Below, one piece after another: positions 52,824-61,880 of a DNA stretch of 64,000 nt. Origin of the DNA: Desulfatibacillum sp. (GTDB lineage: Bacteria > Desulfobacterota > Desulfobacteria > Desulfobacterales > Desulfatibacillaceae); the NCBI GenBank assembly GCA_016342355.1, contig JAEINP010000007.1, positions 1-64,000 on the forward strand, read 5' to 3'. Within the stretch, counting starts at the first letter, position 1, and every line of letters starts with the position of its first letter. The translations under genes and the position numbers were made by a program. The notes beneath the pieces are model-generated. The model worked only from the letters and a program-made list of their open reading frames with translations, made no database searches and was not told where the DNA came from.

Positions 52824-53798
52824 CTGATCCCAAAACTCTTCCAGGGCCTGAAACAACTCTCTCCAAACCGGACGGGGCAGCCAGTGGCCCATGTTTTTTA
52901 TGATTTTGAGGCGAGCCCCCGGGATAAGCCGGGCGGTTTCCATGCCCATGCGAACCGGGATCAAGGGATCCATGGCTCCATGGATCACCAGAGTGGGGGT
53001 TTGCAGGGATTTTAGCCGGTGGTTGCGGTCCGGGCTTCCCAAAATCCCGGCGAACTGCCGCACTGCGCCCTCCGGATACAGGCCTCTTTCGAATAGTTCA
53101 TAGGCATGCTCCCGGCTTTCCCGGGTGCTCAAGGGAACGCCCTTTCCGTTCACCACCAAGTTCAAATGGGTGTAAAAATCAGCAAAGGCTTCCCGGTCCG
53201 TGGGTACCGGCTTGACAAGGAACTGAAGGGCGGCGAGGGAAGGGGATAACGTCCGGAAATCCGAATCCCTGCCTGTGGCCCAATCCGCCAAATCTTTGGT
53301 AAATCCTTTGAGGATGGAGAGATTGGGAATCAGGTCGGGCGCGGAAATGAGGGACACCAGGGACCGCACCCTTTCCGGGTGATCCAGGGCCAGGGCCTGG
53401 CCTATCATTCCGCCCATGGATGCGCCCATCACATGAGCATTTTTCAGGTTCAGGGCGTCCAGAACAGCCACCGCATCGTCTGCCATATCGGACAGGTCAT
53501 AAGGCGCCTGGACGGGCAGGCCGAGCAGCTTTTTCAACATCATTAAAGGAATATTGGGAACCCCTTGGTTCTCCAGTTTGCCGGAGGCGCCGATATCGCG
53601 GTTGTCAAACCGAATTACAAAAAAGCCCCTTCCCGCCAGAGCTCTGCATAAGTCCTCGTGCCAGGTGATCATCTGGTCCGCCAGGCCCATGATTAAAAGC
53701 AAGGGCCTGGCCTGGGGATCGCCAAAGGCGTCATAGGCAATCTCTATATTTCCACTATTGGTCAATCTTTCAGGGTGATAAGGAATAGTCTGCTTCAT
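52815..53798 (-). CDS. Alpha/beta hydrolase
   Basis: A 327-residue alpha/beta-hydrolase-fold enzyme. Oxyanion region LLLIMGLADQMITWHEDL; nucleophile elbow VMGASMGGMIGQ with Ser; acid in HGAMDPLIP; His in NMGHWLPRPVW. Substrate unknown (esterase, lactonase or similar). AAGGAAA precedes the ATG at 53798. Divergent from the iron-sulfur gene. Confidence 0.88.
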   Translation of the reverse strand: MKQTIPYHPERLTNSGNIEIAYDAFGDPQARPLLLIMGLADQMITWHEDLCRALAGRGFFVIRFDNRDIGASGKLENQGVPNIPLMMLKKLLGLPVQAPYDLSDMADDAVAVLDALNLKNAHVMGASMGGMIGQALALDHPERVRSLVSLISAPDLIPNLSILKGFTKDLADWATGRDSDFRTLSPSLAALQFLVKPVPTDREAFADFYTHLNLVVNGKGVPLSTRESREHAYELFERGLYPEGAVRQFAGILGSPDRNHRLKSLQTPTLVIHGAMDPLIPVRMGMETARLIPGARLKIIKNMGHWLPRPVWRELFQALEEFWDQEG

Positions 53799-53830
53799 GG
53801 GTTTCCTTCTTTCGCGATAGAACGTTCTCT

Positions 53831-53880
53831 CATGCGATACCATAGGATTTATCTATATCACGACCCCAGACTATCGCATG
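53831..53880. promoter_or_regulatory. Inverted repeat in the hydrolase/Fe-S divergent region
   Basis: CATGCGATA (53831-53839) and its reverse complement TATCGCATG (53872-53880), 32 bp apart. A third GCGATA occurs at 53814-53819. The spacing suggests operator half-sites. A TATAAT at 53913-53918 is a likely -10 for the downstream iron-sulfur gene. Confidence 0.45.
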
Positions 53881-53964
53881 TTTGTATTTGCTTGCGGGAA
53901 CAAGGTAGACTATATAATCCACCGTCTGCCAGTCATTCTACATACAAGCATGCAAATGGCAACC

Positions 53965-55233
53965 ATGAAAAACATCAACCCAATCAAAAAATCTTCAGCC
54001 GTTCCGGAGAGGGCATACACTCCAATACCCGCGTTGCGTTTTTCCATGGAACAGGTGGAAAAGCAATGTAACGATTGCGGAGTTTGTGTGCAACGCTGCG
54101 CCTTTTTGGGGAAATACGGCGCCCCGGGCAGTCTGGCCCGGGATTTGGCCAACGGGTCCGCTACAGATATGGCCGTGGCGTTTGAATGCAGCCTGTGCGG
54201 GTTATGCACGACCCTTTGCCCCCGGGGATGCGACCCGTCCACCATGTTTTTCCATATGCGCTGCCAGGCGGCGTCACGGCTGGGGGACTTCAAGGAACAC
54301 CGGGCGCTGAGGAATTATGAAGCCCAAGGCGCCTCGCCCCGTTTTTCCTACTATGCCCTGCCTAAAGGGTGTGACACGATTTTTTTCCCCGGTTGCAATC
54401 TGCCCGGCTCCCGGCCAGAGAGTACTAAACGGCTGTTCCAGCATCTGCAATCAACCATCCCCAACCTGGGGATTGTCATGGACTGCTGCTGCAAACCTTC
54501 CCACGACCTGGGCCGCATGTCCTATTTCCAGGCCATGTTTGGGGAAATGCGTGAATACCTGGTTGAACATAAAATTAAAAAAATCCTGTGCGCCTGCCCC
54601 AATTGCTTCAAGGTGTTTTTCACGTACGGCGAGGGGCTTGAAGTGGAAACGGTATATACCGTCCTGGCCCGGACAGGCCTGCCACAGGCCGGACAAACGG
54701 CCGGAGAGGTGTGCGTGCATGATCCCTGCCCCCTGCGGAACGAAACCGGCATCCACGAGGCGATTCGGGAAATATTGGAGAAAATGGGCTTGGCAATAGC
54801 CCCCCAGAGCCATGAGGGCAAAAAAACGCTATGCTGTGGTGAGGGCGGCGCCGTCCCGTGCCTGGCCCCGGACCTTGCCAGCAAATGGCCGGAAACCAGG
54901 GTGAGGCAAATCCACGGAAAACCCTTGCTGACTTACTGCGCCGGTTGCGCTCTTTTCCTGGGCCGTCATACCCCTACCCACCACATCCTGGACCTGATTT
55001 TTGAACCGGAAAAAACCATGGCAGGGAAGATCCGGCCTGCTTTTTCCCCGGTGACATATTGGAACCGGCTCCAGTTAAAAAAGTGGTTCCGCCATTCCCT
55101 GTCCGCCGAAGCCATACGGGTGAGGAATTTCACACCCTTTCCCCTTGGCGAGGAAGAAAAGAACACCGGATACAAAGGCCTGTTTTTGGCCTTTATGGGG
55201 GGGGTGCTTTCCGGATTCAAAAAAAATATTTGA
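53965..55233 (+). CDS. HdrD/GlpC-like Fe-S protein with CCG domains
   Basis: A 422-residue protein. Two 4Fe-4S motifs lie at the N-terminus (CNDCGVCVQRC, about C35; CSLCGLCTTLCPRGC, about C75). Two CCG-type cysteine domains follow: PGCNLPG with CCCKPSHDLG and CPNCFKVF, then HDPCPLRNE with CCGEGGAVPC and CAGCALFLG. This is the plan of heterodisulfide reductase subunit D and GlpC/GlcF-type electron-transfer subunits. No catalytic flavoprotein partner adjoins it. Membrane attachment is possible through the C-terminal segment. Start at 53965 is uncertain; 53950 is also possible. Confidence 0.8.
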   Translation: MKNINPIKKSSAVPERAYTPIPALRFSMEQVEKQCNDCGVCVQRCAFLGKYGAPGSLARDLANGSATDMAVAFECSLCGLCTTLCPRGCDPSTMFFHMRCQAASRLGDFKEHRALRNYEAQGASPRFSYYALPKGCDTIFFPGCNLPGSRPESTKRLFQHLQSTIPNLGIVMDCCCKPSHDLGRMSYFQAMFGEMREYLVEHKIKKILCACPNCFKVFFTYGEGLEVETVYTVLARTGLPQAGQTAGEVCVHDPCPLRNETGIHEAIREILEKMGLAIAPQSHEGKKTLCCGEGGAVPCLAPDLASKWPETRVRQIHGKPLLTYCAGCALFLGRHTPTHHILDLIFEPEKTMAGKIRPAFSPVTYWNRLQLKKWFRHSLSAEAIRVRNFTPFPLGEEEKNTGYKGLFLAFMGGVLSGFKKNI

Positions 55234-55387
55234 TGGCTGCAACAAGTTGGAAATACGGGTGTTAGTAAAAAAAGCTGCAAATCTATCCATTGACTGAGAC
55301 GGCCTTACCAAGTAGACATTTGCAAAACTTGAAACGCAAATCCTTTGACCATCGGCGGCCTTGCGGCGGCCAGGAGCATTTATCTCA

Positions 55388-56380
55388 TTGAAATTAAAAA
55401 ATAATATTGAAGATATTTTGAAAAAGGCCGCGGATTTTGGAGATATTACAAGGCAAGACGCCATGGACCTGCTGGCCTTACCTTTGGATAGCCTCGAATC
55501 ATACGCCCTGACGCAAACGGCCAATGCCATGTCGCGACAAACATTTGGGGATAAGGGCGAGAATCATTTCCATATTGGTTTGAACGTGGAGCCCTGCCCG
55601 TTTAACTGTCTGTTTTGTTCCCTTACTCCCAAAGCCGGGGTGTTTACGGAAAAAGTGGAGTTCAGCGAGGAGCAAATAAAGGCCTGGGCCTTGTCCGCGG
55701 AAAAGGACGGGGCCGATGGCCTCAACCTCATGACCACTGGGACTTACGGATTCGACCGCCTGCTCGATATTGGCCGGATGCTTAAAGAAATCGTTTCCAC
55801 CCCTTTGGTCGCCAACACCCGGGACATCACCCATAAGGAAGGACTTGCCCTGTTGGACGCGGGTTTTGTGGGCGCTTACCATGCCGTGCGTCTTGGGGAG
55901 GGCCGGGACACCCCCTTTAAACGGGAAAAACGCATAGCCACTATCCAGGTTTTTTCTGACGTTGGGCTGCGATGGATGAATTGTGTGGAACCCGTAGGGC
56001 CGGAGCACAGCCATGAGGAGATTGTGGATCTCATGTTCCTTGCCAAGGAAAACCGGGCCACGTACAGCGGCATCATGCGCCGGATCAACTTTCCCGGGTC
56101 CCCCATGGAAAAATTCGGAATGATCACCGAAAGGGAAATGGCCCGGATGGTGGCGGTCAGTCGCCTTGTCATGGCCGACGTACCCAAGGCCCATTGCACT
56201 CACGAGCCCCACACAGCCTCTCTCATGGCCGGGGCCAACCTGTTTTTCCCGGAAGTGGGGTCCAGCCCCCGGGACAGAGAAGTGGAAACCGGCAAGGGCC
56301 GCGGCAATGATATCAACAAATGCAAGGCCATCCATTGGGAGATGGGCCTGAATTCTGATTTGCCGTCCAACTGCTTTTAG
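55388..56380 (+). CDS. BioB-like radical SAM enzyme of unknown product
   Basis: About 330 residues. Radical SAM cluster motif CPFNCLFCSL (C-x3-C-x2-C). BioB-superfamily features follow: LMTTGTYGFDRLLDIGRMLKEI in the GGE region, WMNCVEPVGPEHSHEEIVDL, RRINFPGSPM and a C-terminal AGANLFFPEVGSSPRD. It has extra C-terminal Cys (HCTHEP, NKCKAI, SNCF). It differs from BioB (CxEDCxYCxQ). TTG start; 55361 is an alternative. It is 12 bp ahead of the SBP gene and probably co-transcribed with the importer. Confidence 0.75.
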   Translation: MKLKNNIEDILKKAADFGDITRQDAMDLLALPLDSLESYALTQTANAMSRQTFGDKGENHFHIGLNVEPCPFNCLFCSLTPKAGVFTEKVEFSEEQIKAWALSAEKDGADGLNLMTTGTYGFDRLLDIGRMLKEIVSTPLVANTRDITHKEGLALLDAGFVGAYHAVRLGEGRDTPFKREKRIATIQVFSDVGLRWMNCVEPVGPEHSHEEIVDLMFLAKENRATYSGIMRRINFPGSPMEKFGMITEREMARMVAVSRLVMADVPKAHCTHEPHTASLMAGANLFFPEVGSSPRDREVETGKGRGNDINKCKAIHWEMGLNSDLPSNCF

Positions 56381-56392
56381 TGAGGAAACCAT

Positions 56393-57355
56393 ATGGCGCG
56401 TACCTGGAAGAAAACCTTTGTCTTGTCCGCCCTTTTGATTTTGGCGATCCTGATTAACCCTGTTCACGCCCGGGAATACAAGGTGGGCACCTGGAAGACG
56501 GCCCAAACCATCCAGCCCTTTTATTATCAGGACTTCGTGACTGACGCAGACAAAGTAACCGTGTATTCGTTCACCAATCCTGCGGACCAAAAAACCGCCT
56601 TACTGGCCAAAAGCCTGGACATGTGCGGGACCACCCTGGCCCACGCCATCCATTCTGCGTCCCAAGGGCAGCCGGTGGTCGTAGTGGCGGCCCTGTGCAA
56701 CAAATGCTCGGCCCTGGTTGTTAAAAAGGACGGTCCCATACAAAAAGTGGAGGATCTCCGGGGTAAGCGCATTGGCTATGTGCCCGGGACCATGCATGAA
56801 ATCCTGTTGAGGGAAACCCTCACCCGCCACGGACTTTCGCCGGAAAAGGACGTACAGATGCTCAGGGTGGATTTCTTCGACATGGGCATGGCTCTTGCCG
56901 GGGGAAGCATCGACGCGTTTTTGTCAGGCGAGCCATTTCCCACCCTGGCTGTGGATAAGGGCTATGGCCGCATTCTGGCTTATCCCTATTATGGAGACTC
57001 TGTGGGCGCCATCAACGCAGGGATGCTTGTGCGCCGGGATTCCATCGAAAACAATCCCGAAATGGTGTACAACCTTGTCAAAGCCCACGCCCATGCCACG
57101 AATTCCCTGAACCAAAACCCTGACTCCTGGCTGAAAAAGGCCTCTGCCTTCGGCACACCCCTGGATATTTTGGAAAAGGCGGCGCCTAACATGGAAATCG
57201 CCTGGGATATGGACCAGGATTTCATAAAACGGGCCATGGCATTGGGAGAACGCATGGAGGCATTGGGTGTGATCCAAAAACAGCCTGATTACCAGGCCCT
57301 GTTTGACATGAGCTTTGTCAATCGTTTGAAAGAGGAAACCGCCTCTCAGCAGTAA
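56393..57355 (+). CDS. SsuA/NMT1-like substrate-binding protein
   Basis: A 320-residue periplasmic binding protein. Signal peptide ends NPVHA-RE. NMT1/THI5/SsuA-type features: IQPFYYQDFVTD, VEDLRGKRIGYVPGT, LLRETLTRHGL, FFDMGMALAGGSIDAFLSGEP. The ligand is unknown: SsuA binds sulfonates, ThiY/NMT1 relatives bind pyrimidines. Unusual CNKC pair in the mature protein. It begins the importer. Confidence 0.85.
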   Translation: MARTWKKTFVLSALLILAILINPVHAREYKVGTWKTAQTIQPFYYQDFVTDADKVTVYSFTNPADQKTALLAKSLDMCGTTLAHAIHSASQGQPVVVVAALCNKCSALVVKKDGPIQKVEDLRGKRIGYVPGTMHEILLRETLTRHGLSPEKDVQMLRVDFFDMGMALAGGSIDAFLSGEPFPTLAVDKGYGRILAYPYYGDSVGAINAGMLVRRDSIENNPEMVYNLVKAHAHATNSLNQNPDSWLKKASAFGTPLDILEKAAPNMEIAWDMDQDFIKRAMALGERMEALGVIQKQPDYQALFDMSFVNRLKEETASQQ

Positions 57356-57374
57356 ACCCAAGCCTGGATCTGTC

Positions 57375-58175
57375 ATGGCCTTTGAAAAGAAAAACGGATG
57401 GATGGGCGGCTTCATTCCCTGGGTTCTGCCGGCACTGTTTATTCTGGGCTGGTTTCTGGCCAGCCGCTTTGAAATCGTTCCTTCCTATCTGATGCCATCC
57501 CCCAAGCAGGTGGGTGAGGCCGGGATTCTATACGCCTTTGGCGCTCCTGGTGAGGGCCCGTTCGCTGGCCGTTTTTGGCTGGATGCCTGGGTCAGTTGCG
57601 GGCGGGTGTTTGCGGGTTTTGCCCTGGCCGCCCTGTTCGGAGTGCCGCTGGGAGTGCTTTCGGGCCGAGCGGAGTCCATGCAGCGGTTTTTATCCGCCTC
57701 CATCAATGCCTTAAGGGCTGTTCCCGGAATCTGCTGGCTGCCCCTGGCCATGGTATGGTTTGGGATAGGATATCGCACTACCTTGTTTTTGGTAGCCTTG
57801 GCGGCTTTTTTCCCCATTTACATCAACACGGCTGCGGGCGCCCGTCAGGTGTCCCCCCTGCTTTTTCAGGCAGGCGCCATGATGGGAGTCCGGCGTTTGA
57901 GGGCTGTTTTCGCCATTCTTTTGCCCGGAGCCATGCCCAATATTCTGACTGGCCTTCGCCTGGGCCTTGGCATTTCATGGGCTTATTTGGTCCTGGGGGA
58001 GCTAACCGGCGTGCCCAACGGCCTGGGCGCAGTCATAATGGACGCCCGCATGATGGGGCGCATAGACATTATTATTGTAGGCATTGTGCTGATTGCCCTT
58101 TTGGGCAGGACCTCTGATCTTATGCTTTCAGGCCTGCTTCGTATTTGTTTTAAAAGCGCCAGGAGGCTTACTTGA
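57375..58175 (+). CDS. SsuC/TauC-like ABC importer permease
   Basis: A 266-residue inner-membrane permease with six TM segments. The cytoplasmic EAA-like motif GAMMGVRRLRAVFAILLPGAMPNILTGLR, seen as GVRRLRAVFAILLPGAMPN, couples to the ATPase. VPSYLMPSPKQV is typical of the SsuC family. The last 4 bp overlap the ATPase gene. Confidence 0.9.
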   Translation: MAFEKKNGWMGGFIPWVLPALFILGWFLASRFEIVPSYLMPSPKQVGEAGILYAFGAPGEGPFAGRFWLDAWVSCGRVFAGFALAALFGVPLGVLSGRAESMQRFLSASINALRAVPGICWLPLAMVWFGIGYRTTLFLVALAAFFPIYINTAAGARQVSPLLFQAGAMMGVRRLRAVFAILLPGAMPNILTGLRLGLGISWAYLVLGELTGVPNGLGAVIMDARMMGRIDIIIVGIVLIALLGRTSDLMLSGLLRICFKSARRLT

Positions 58176-58963
58176 CCACCCAACTCAAATTGTTGACCGG
58201 CAAGCGGGAGGCGGGGATAGTTCCAACCTTGGAAGTGACCCGGCTTTCCAAAGTGTTCAAGACAGGCGAAGGCCCTGTAACCGTGCTCCGGGACCTGGAC
58301 TTTACGGTCGGCAAAGGTGAATTTATATGTGTTCTCGGTCCCAGCGGATGCGGCAAGACCACCCTGCTTAACCTGCTGGCGGGTTTTGAAAAACCCAGCG
58401 CGGGAAAGGCCTTGCTGAATGGCAGGCCCATCCAGGGGCCTGGCCCGGACCGTTGTGTGGTCTTTCAGGAAGACACCCTGTTCCCCTGGCTGACGGTGGA
58501 GGAAAACATTGCCTTTGGAGTTAACGGCGTCCCCAAAAAGGAAAAGCAGGAAAAAGTGCTCCATTTTCTGGATTTGGTGGGCCTGACCCCCTTTCAGGAT
58601 TACCTGCCTCGGGAAATTTCCGGCGGCATGAAAAAAAGGGTTTCTCTGGCTCGCGTCCTCATTCTTCAACCTCAAATACTCCTTATGGACGAGCCCTTCG
58701 GAGCCCTGGACGCCCAAGCCCGCGAGGAAATGCAGGACCTGCTCCTGAGCCTTTGGAACCAGTTTCATCATACCATTGTTTTCATCACCCATGATATTGA
58801 CGAGGCCGTAGCTTTGGCTGACCGGGTATTGTTGATGCAAAAGGACCCCGGGGCCATTGCTGAAGAAACCCGTGTGCGCCTGCCGCGCCCCAGAGAACGG
58901 ACAGCCGCTTCTTTTCAGGATTATTGCAAGGCCCTGTATCAATCCATTAAGAAACCACGATAG
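58172..58963 (+). CDS. SsuB/TauB-like ABC importer ATPase
   Basis: A 263-residue ABC ATPase. Walker A GPSGCGKTT; Q-loop VFQEDTLFPWLTVEENI; signature ISGGMKKRVSLARVL; Walker B ILLMDEPFGALD; H-loop THDIDEA. The TTG start at 58172 has AGGAGG ahead and overlaps the permease stop (TTGA). Third part of the importer. Confidence 0.92.
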   Translation: MTTQLKLLTGKREAGIVPTLEVTRLSKVFKTGEGPVTVLRDLDFTVGKGEFICVLGPSGCGKTTLLNLLAGFEKPSAGKALLNGRPIQGPGPDRCVVFQEDTLFPWLTVEENIAFGVNGVPKKEKQEKVLHFLDLVGLTPFQDYLPREISGGMKKRVSLARVLILQPQILLMDEPFGALDAQAREEMQDLLLSLWNQFHHTIVFITHDIDEAVALADRVLLMQKDPGAIAEETRVRLPRPRERTAASFQDYCKALYQSIKKPR

Positions 58964-59115
58964 GTTTTTCTCTGCCTGTTTTTTGGAATTTCCGAAGGCC
59001 TTTGATTGGCGGATTAGACTCCGAATCAGCAATACATACTTGAAAATCCAGGGAATAGAGAGTAGTGTTGCTCTATTCAATAGAATTTTATCACCACTCA
59101 TATCAGGGAGTGATC

Positions 59116-60534
59116 GTGCAAAAAATCCGCCTTTTATCCATTTTTTTTATGCTGTGTTGCCTCCTGGCCCTGACAGCCTGTGACAGCGACGATTCCAACG
59201 AATTCCCAAATACAAAGCCTAAATATACCGGTGTTTTTACAAACTTCGAGTCCGGCGCCATAGGCCGCGTTGTACGCAATGCTCCGCAGGATTGGGATAT
59301 TTACCTGGACGATGACAACGGCAATGAAAGCCTGCCTGATTCCTACCGGAACTGGTGGTACATCCGCGTGGAGGATTTTGTGCCTGGCACAGAGGTCCGG
59401 CTTACCCTGAAAAACCGGGGTTGGACCTATTACTACGTGCCTGTTTATTCCTACGACAAAGTCACTTGGCACAGATTTGATGAAAACGAAGTGGCCGCCA
59501 GCAATGAGTGCGATGCAGGGATAGAGGATTGCACCTTGCATATCAGCACAGACCGCTTTACCCAATGCCCGGTGTATGTGGCACGCTTTTATCCGTACAC
59601 CACATGGGACATGTATGCCTATCTGTTTCAGATTGAAGCCAGCCCGTGGGTAACAATCACCAATCTGGGGCAAACCAGCGGTTACGGTGCGGACATTCCC
59701 TTTATCAAGATCGAAGATCCCAGTGTGGATGATTCGCAAAAACGGGCGGTGTGGATGCACGCTCGGAGCCATCCGGCGGAAACGGGATCATCCTTTTTTG
59801 TGGAAGGAGCGGTGAACCAACTCCTGGCCGACCTGGACGCCAACGTGGATGCCGCCAGAAAGCTGGTATTTTACATTGCCCCCATGCACAATGTGGACGG
59901 GGTGATTAAAGGAAATTACCGCACGGATCTTTTCAGCAGAAATTTTGAGGTGCTTTGGTTGCGGGACGATGCCCAGCCCCTCAACCTCACCAATGCATCG
60001 CCAGTGGAGAACCGTTTGCTAAACGGAAAAATGACCGAGCTTGCCGCCAACGCAACCTATATGACAGGCATGGTGGGGCTGAATCTCCATTCCTCCAACT
60101 CGCCCGTGGATACTCCGGCCTTTGCCTATCCCCATTTTGGGGATGACCCCGGAACTTATGCACCGGAAGAAATCTCCCTCTGGAAAAAATCAACGTACCT
60201 GATCCACCTGCTCACTCAGTATTACGGGGGATTTTTTTCCGCACCGCCCGCCGAAGGGGGCAGCGGTTTTACAAACGCCAACTACCCGGAAACATGGTGG
60301 TGGGTGAACATGGGCGATGACTGTCTGGCCATGACCATCGAGACGGTCTACAGCAAAGCCGGGCTGGATCATTGGGTCACCCCCGACGATATCCGCGGCC
60401 TGGGGGCGGCCACCACGCTGGCCCTGTACGATTATGCGGCGGACCCGTCGGCCTGGGGCAGGAAAACCCAGCCTTCGGAATTCCCGGGGCTGGACAGGGT
60501 TGGCGTTCCTGATGAATTGGACAGCAAAGAATAG
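59116..60534 (+). CDS. CCP-like M14 carboxypeptidase lipoprotein
   Basis: A 472-residue lipoprotein with signal ending LALTAC. Cytosolic-carboxypeptidase (CCP/M14D)-like arrangement: N-terminal beta-sandwich (FTNFESGAIGRVVRNAP), then the metallocarboxypeptidase. Zn ligands H219 and E222 (HARSHPAETGSSF), PMHNVDGVIKGNY, NLHSSN (third ligand His) and the catalytic-Glu region AMTIETVYS. CCPs remove C-terminal glutamates in eukaryotes; a bacterial secreted enzyme must act on other peptides, possibly cell-wall peptides (inference). GTG start with GGGAG. Confidence 0.82.
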   Translation: MQKIRLLSIFFMLCCLLALTACDSDDSNEFPNTKPKYTGVFTNFESGAIGRVVRNAPQDWDIYLDDDNGNESLPDSYRNWWYIRVEDFVPGTEVRLTLKNRGWTYYYVPVYSYDKVTWHRFDENEVAASNECDAGIEDCTLHISTDRFTQCPVYVARFYPYTTWDMYAYLFQIEASPWVTITNLGQTSGYGADIPFIKIEDPSVDDSQKRAVWMHARSHPAETGSSFFVEGAVNQLLADLDANVDAARKLVFYIAPMHNVDGVIKGNYRTDLFSRNFEVLWLRDDAQPLNLTNASPVENRLLNGKMTELAANATYMTGMVGLNLHSSNSPVDTPAFAYPHFGDDPGTYAPEEISLWKKSTYLIHLLTQYYGGFFSAPPAEGGSGFTNANYPETWWWVNMGDDCLAMTIETVYSKAGLDHWVTPDDIRGLGAATTLALYDYAADPSAWGRKTQPSEFPGLDRVGVPDELDSKE

Positions 60535-60548
60535 GTAAAAATTGGAGA

Positions 60549-60720
60549 TCAACCTGAAAGCACCTGACGGAGCTTGTAGTAGTGGCCTTGTTTTTCCATA
60601 AGTTGGCTGTGGGCGCCGGTTTCCACTATCCGGCCCTGCCGGACAACCAGGATATTGTCTGCGCGCTCCACCGTGGACAAGCGATGGGCCACTAGCAGGG
60701 TGGTTCTTTTTGCCGGGCCG
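60549..60720 (-). pseudogene. Duplicate 3' end of the ABC exporter gene
   Basis: About 55 codons equivalent to the C-terminus of the ABC exporter at 61881-63977: [38 protein letters not shown] and [11 protein letters not shown] is similar to 61881-62050 but with many substitutions, so not a fresh copy. No upstream part of the gene is present; the DUF1016 gene starts exactly where the homology ends. Confidence 0.8.
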
Positions 60721-61755
60721 TCATTCTTCAATCCCCTCAAGCAAGGTTGCGATCTCTTCCGGCTGGGGCAGTTGCCCCCTCAATTCCTTGGGCAGAGTTC
60801 TGGTGATTTCGTAAGTTGCCACGCCGATAGGCTTGTTGGCGTCGTGCAAGGCATATTCGACGATGGTGCGGCTCTTTTCCTTGCAAAGAATGATGCCTAT
60901 GGAGGGGTTCTCGTCCTCCTGCCGGACCAGCCGGTCCAGCGCGTTCAGGTAAAACTGCATTTTTCCGACGAACTCCGGCTTGAATTTCCCTATTTTCAAT
61001 TCGATGGCCACCATGCAGCGCAACCGTCGATGAAACAGCAGCAGGTCGATAAAGAACTCCTCACCGTCGATCTCCAGCCTGTACTGACTCCCCATAAAGG
61101 CGAACATGCCGCCCATGGCCCGCAGAAAATCCTCGATCCGGGCGATCAGCGCCCGTTCCAGATCCCGTTCGCAGTGTTCCTCGCCCAATTCCAGGAAATC
61201 GAAGGTGTATTCGTCCTTCACCGCCAATTTGGCCTGGGCGCGCAGCTCGGGCGTCAGCACCTGATCGAAATTGGTCTGGCCAACCAGGGATTTTTCGTAG
61301 CTCTGGTTGCCGATCTGGTGGATAAGGACATTCTTGGACCAGCCGAACTTGCGGGTCATGCGGATGTAAAATTCGCGTTCCAGAGGATCTTTGCAGCGCT
61401 GGAAAATCACAAGGTTATGAGACCAGGCAATTTCTCCAACCAGTGGTTGGAGTCTTTCATGACCGCTGTATTCCAGATAGAACTGGCGCATGTACCAGAG
61501 GTTCTGCACCGAAAAACCGGCGACCCCGGAAAACTCCCGCCGCAAGTCTGCTGACAGGTTTTCCACGACGGACCTGCCCCATCCGGCCTTTTCCTGACGT
61601 TCGGCGATCATCCGTCCGATATCCCAGTACAGCCCGACCAACTCGGTATTGACCGCTTTCAGCGCGGTGTACTGCGCCGAACGGACGCGTTCTTTCACCT
61701 CGGCGAGGAGGTGCGCATAGTCCGGGCCGGGATTGTTCTTTTTCAGTTCACTCAT
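60721..61755 (-). CDS. DUF1016 (YhcG-like) PD-(D/E)XK nuclease protein
   Basis: A 344-residue protein. The N-terminal DUF1016_N helical domain ([50 protein letters not shown]) is followed by the YhcG C-terminal nuclease fold with [21 protein letters not shown], giving a D-x(n)-E-x-K site. Such proteins are frequent in defence islands and mobile gene cargo. Function not established. The ATG at 61755 has AAAGGA ahead. It separates two copies of an ABC 3' end. Confidence 0.85.
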   Translation of the reverse strand: MSELKKNNPGPDYAHLLAEVKERVRSAQYTALKAVNTELVGLYWDIGRMIAERQEKAGWGRSVVENLSADLRREFSGVAGFSVQNLWYMRQFYLEYSGHERLQPLVGEIAWSHNLVIFQRCKDPLEREFYIRMTRKFGWSKNVLIHQIGNQSYEKSLVGQTNFDQVLTPELRAQAKLAVKDEYTFDFLELGEEHCERDLERALIARIEDFLRAMGGMFAFMGSQYRLEIDGEEFFIDLLLFHRRLRCMVAIELKIGKFKPEFVGKMQFYLNALDRLVRQEDENPSIGIILCKEKSRTIVEYALHDANKPIGVATYEITRTLPKELRGQLPQPEEIATLLEGIEE

Positions 61756-61880
61756 TCCTTTCTCCGCTTTCAAGATAGTGGCCCTTTTCCGACGGAGACC
61801 CGTGACCTTTGGAGGAGTCCCTGATTAACCTATTTCTATGTTGAAATCATGGACCTTTCTTCAACATATTCCAATGAGAA

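Noticed and set aside
60549-60740. Independent small gene for an ABC-like peptide
   Set aside because: It is only the C-terminal end of an ABC ATPase, lacking Walker A, signature and Walker B, so it is treated as a duplicated fragment.
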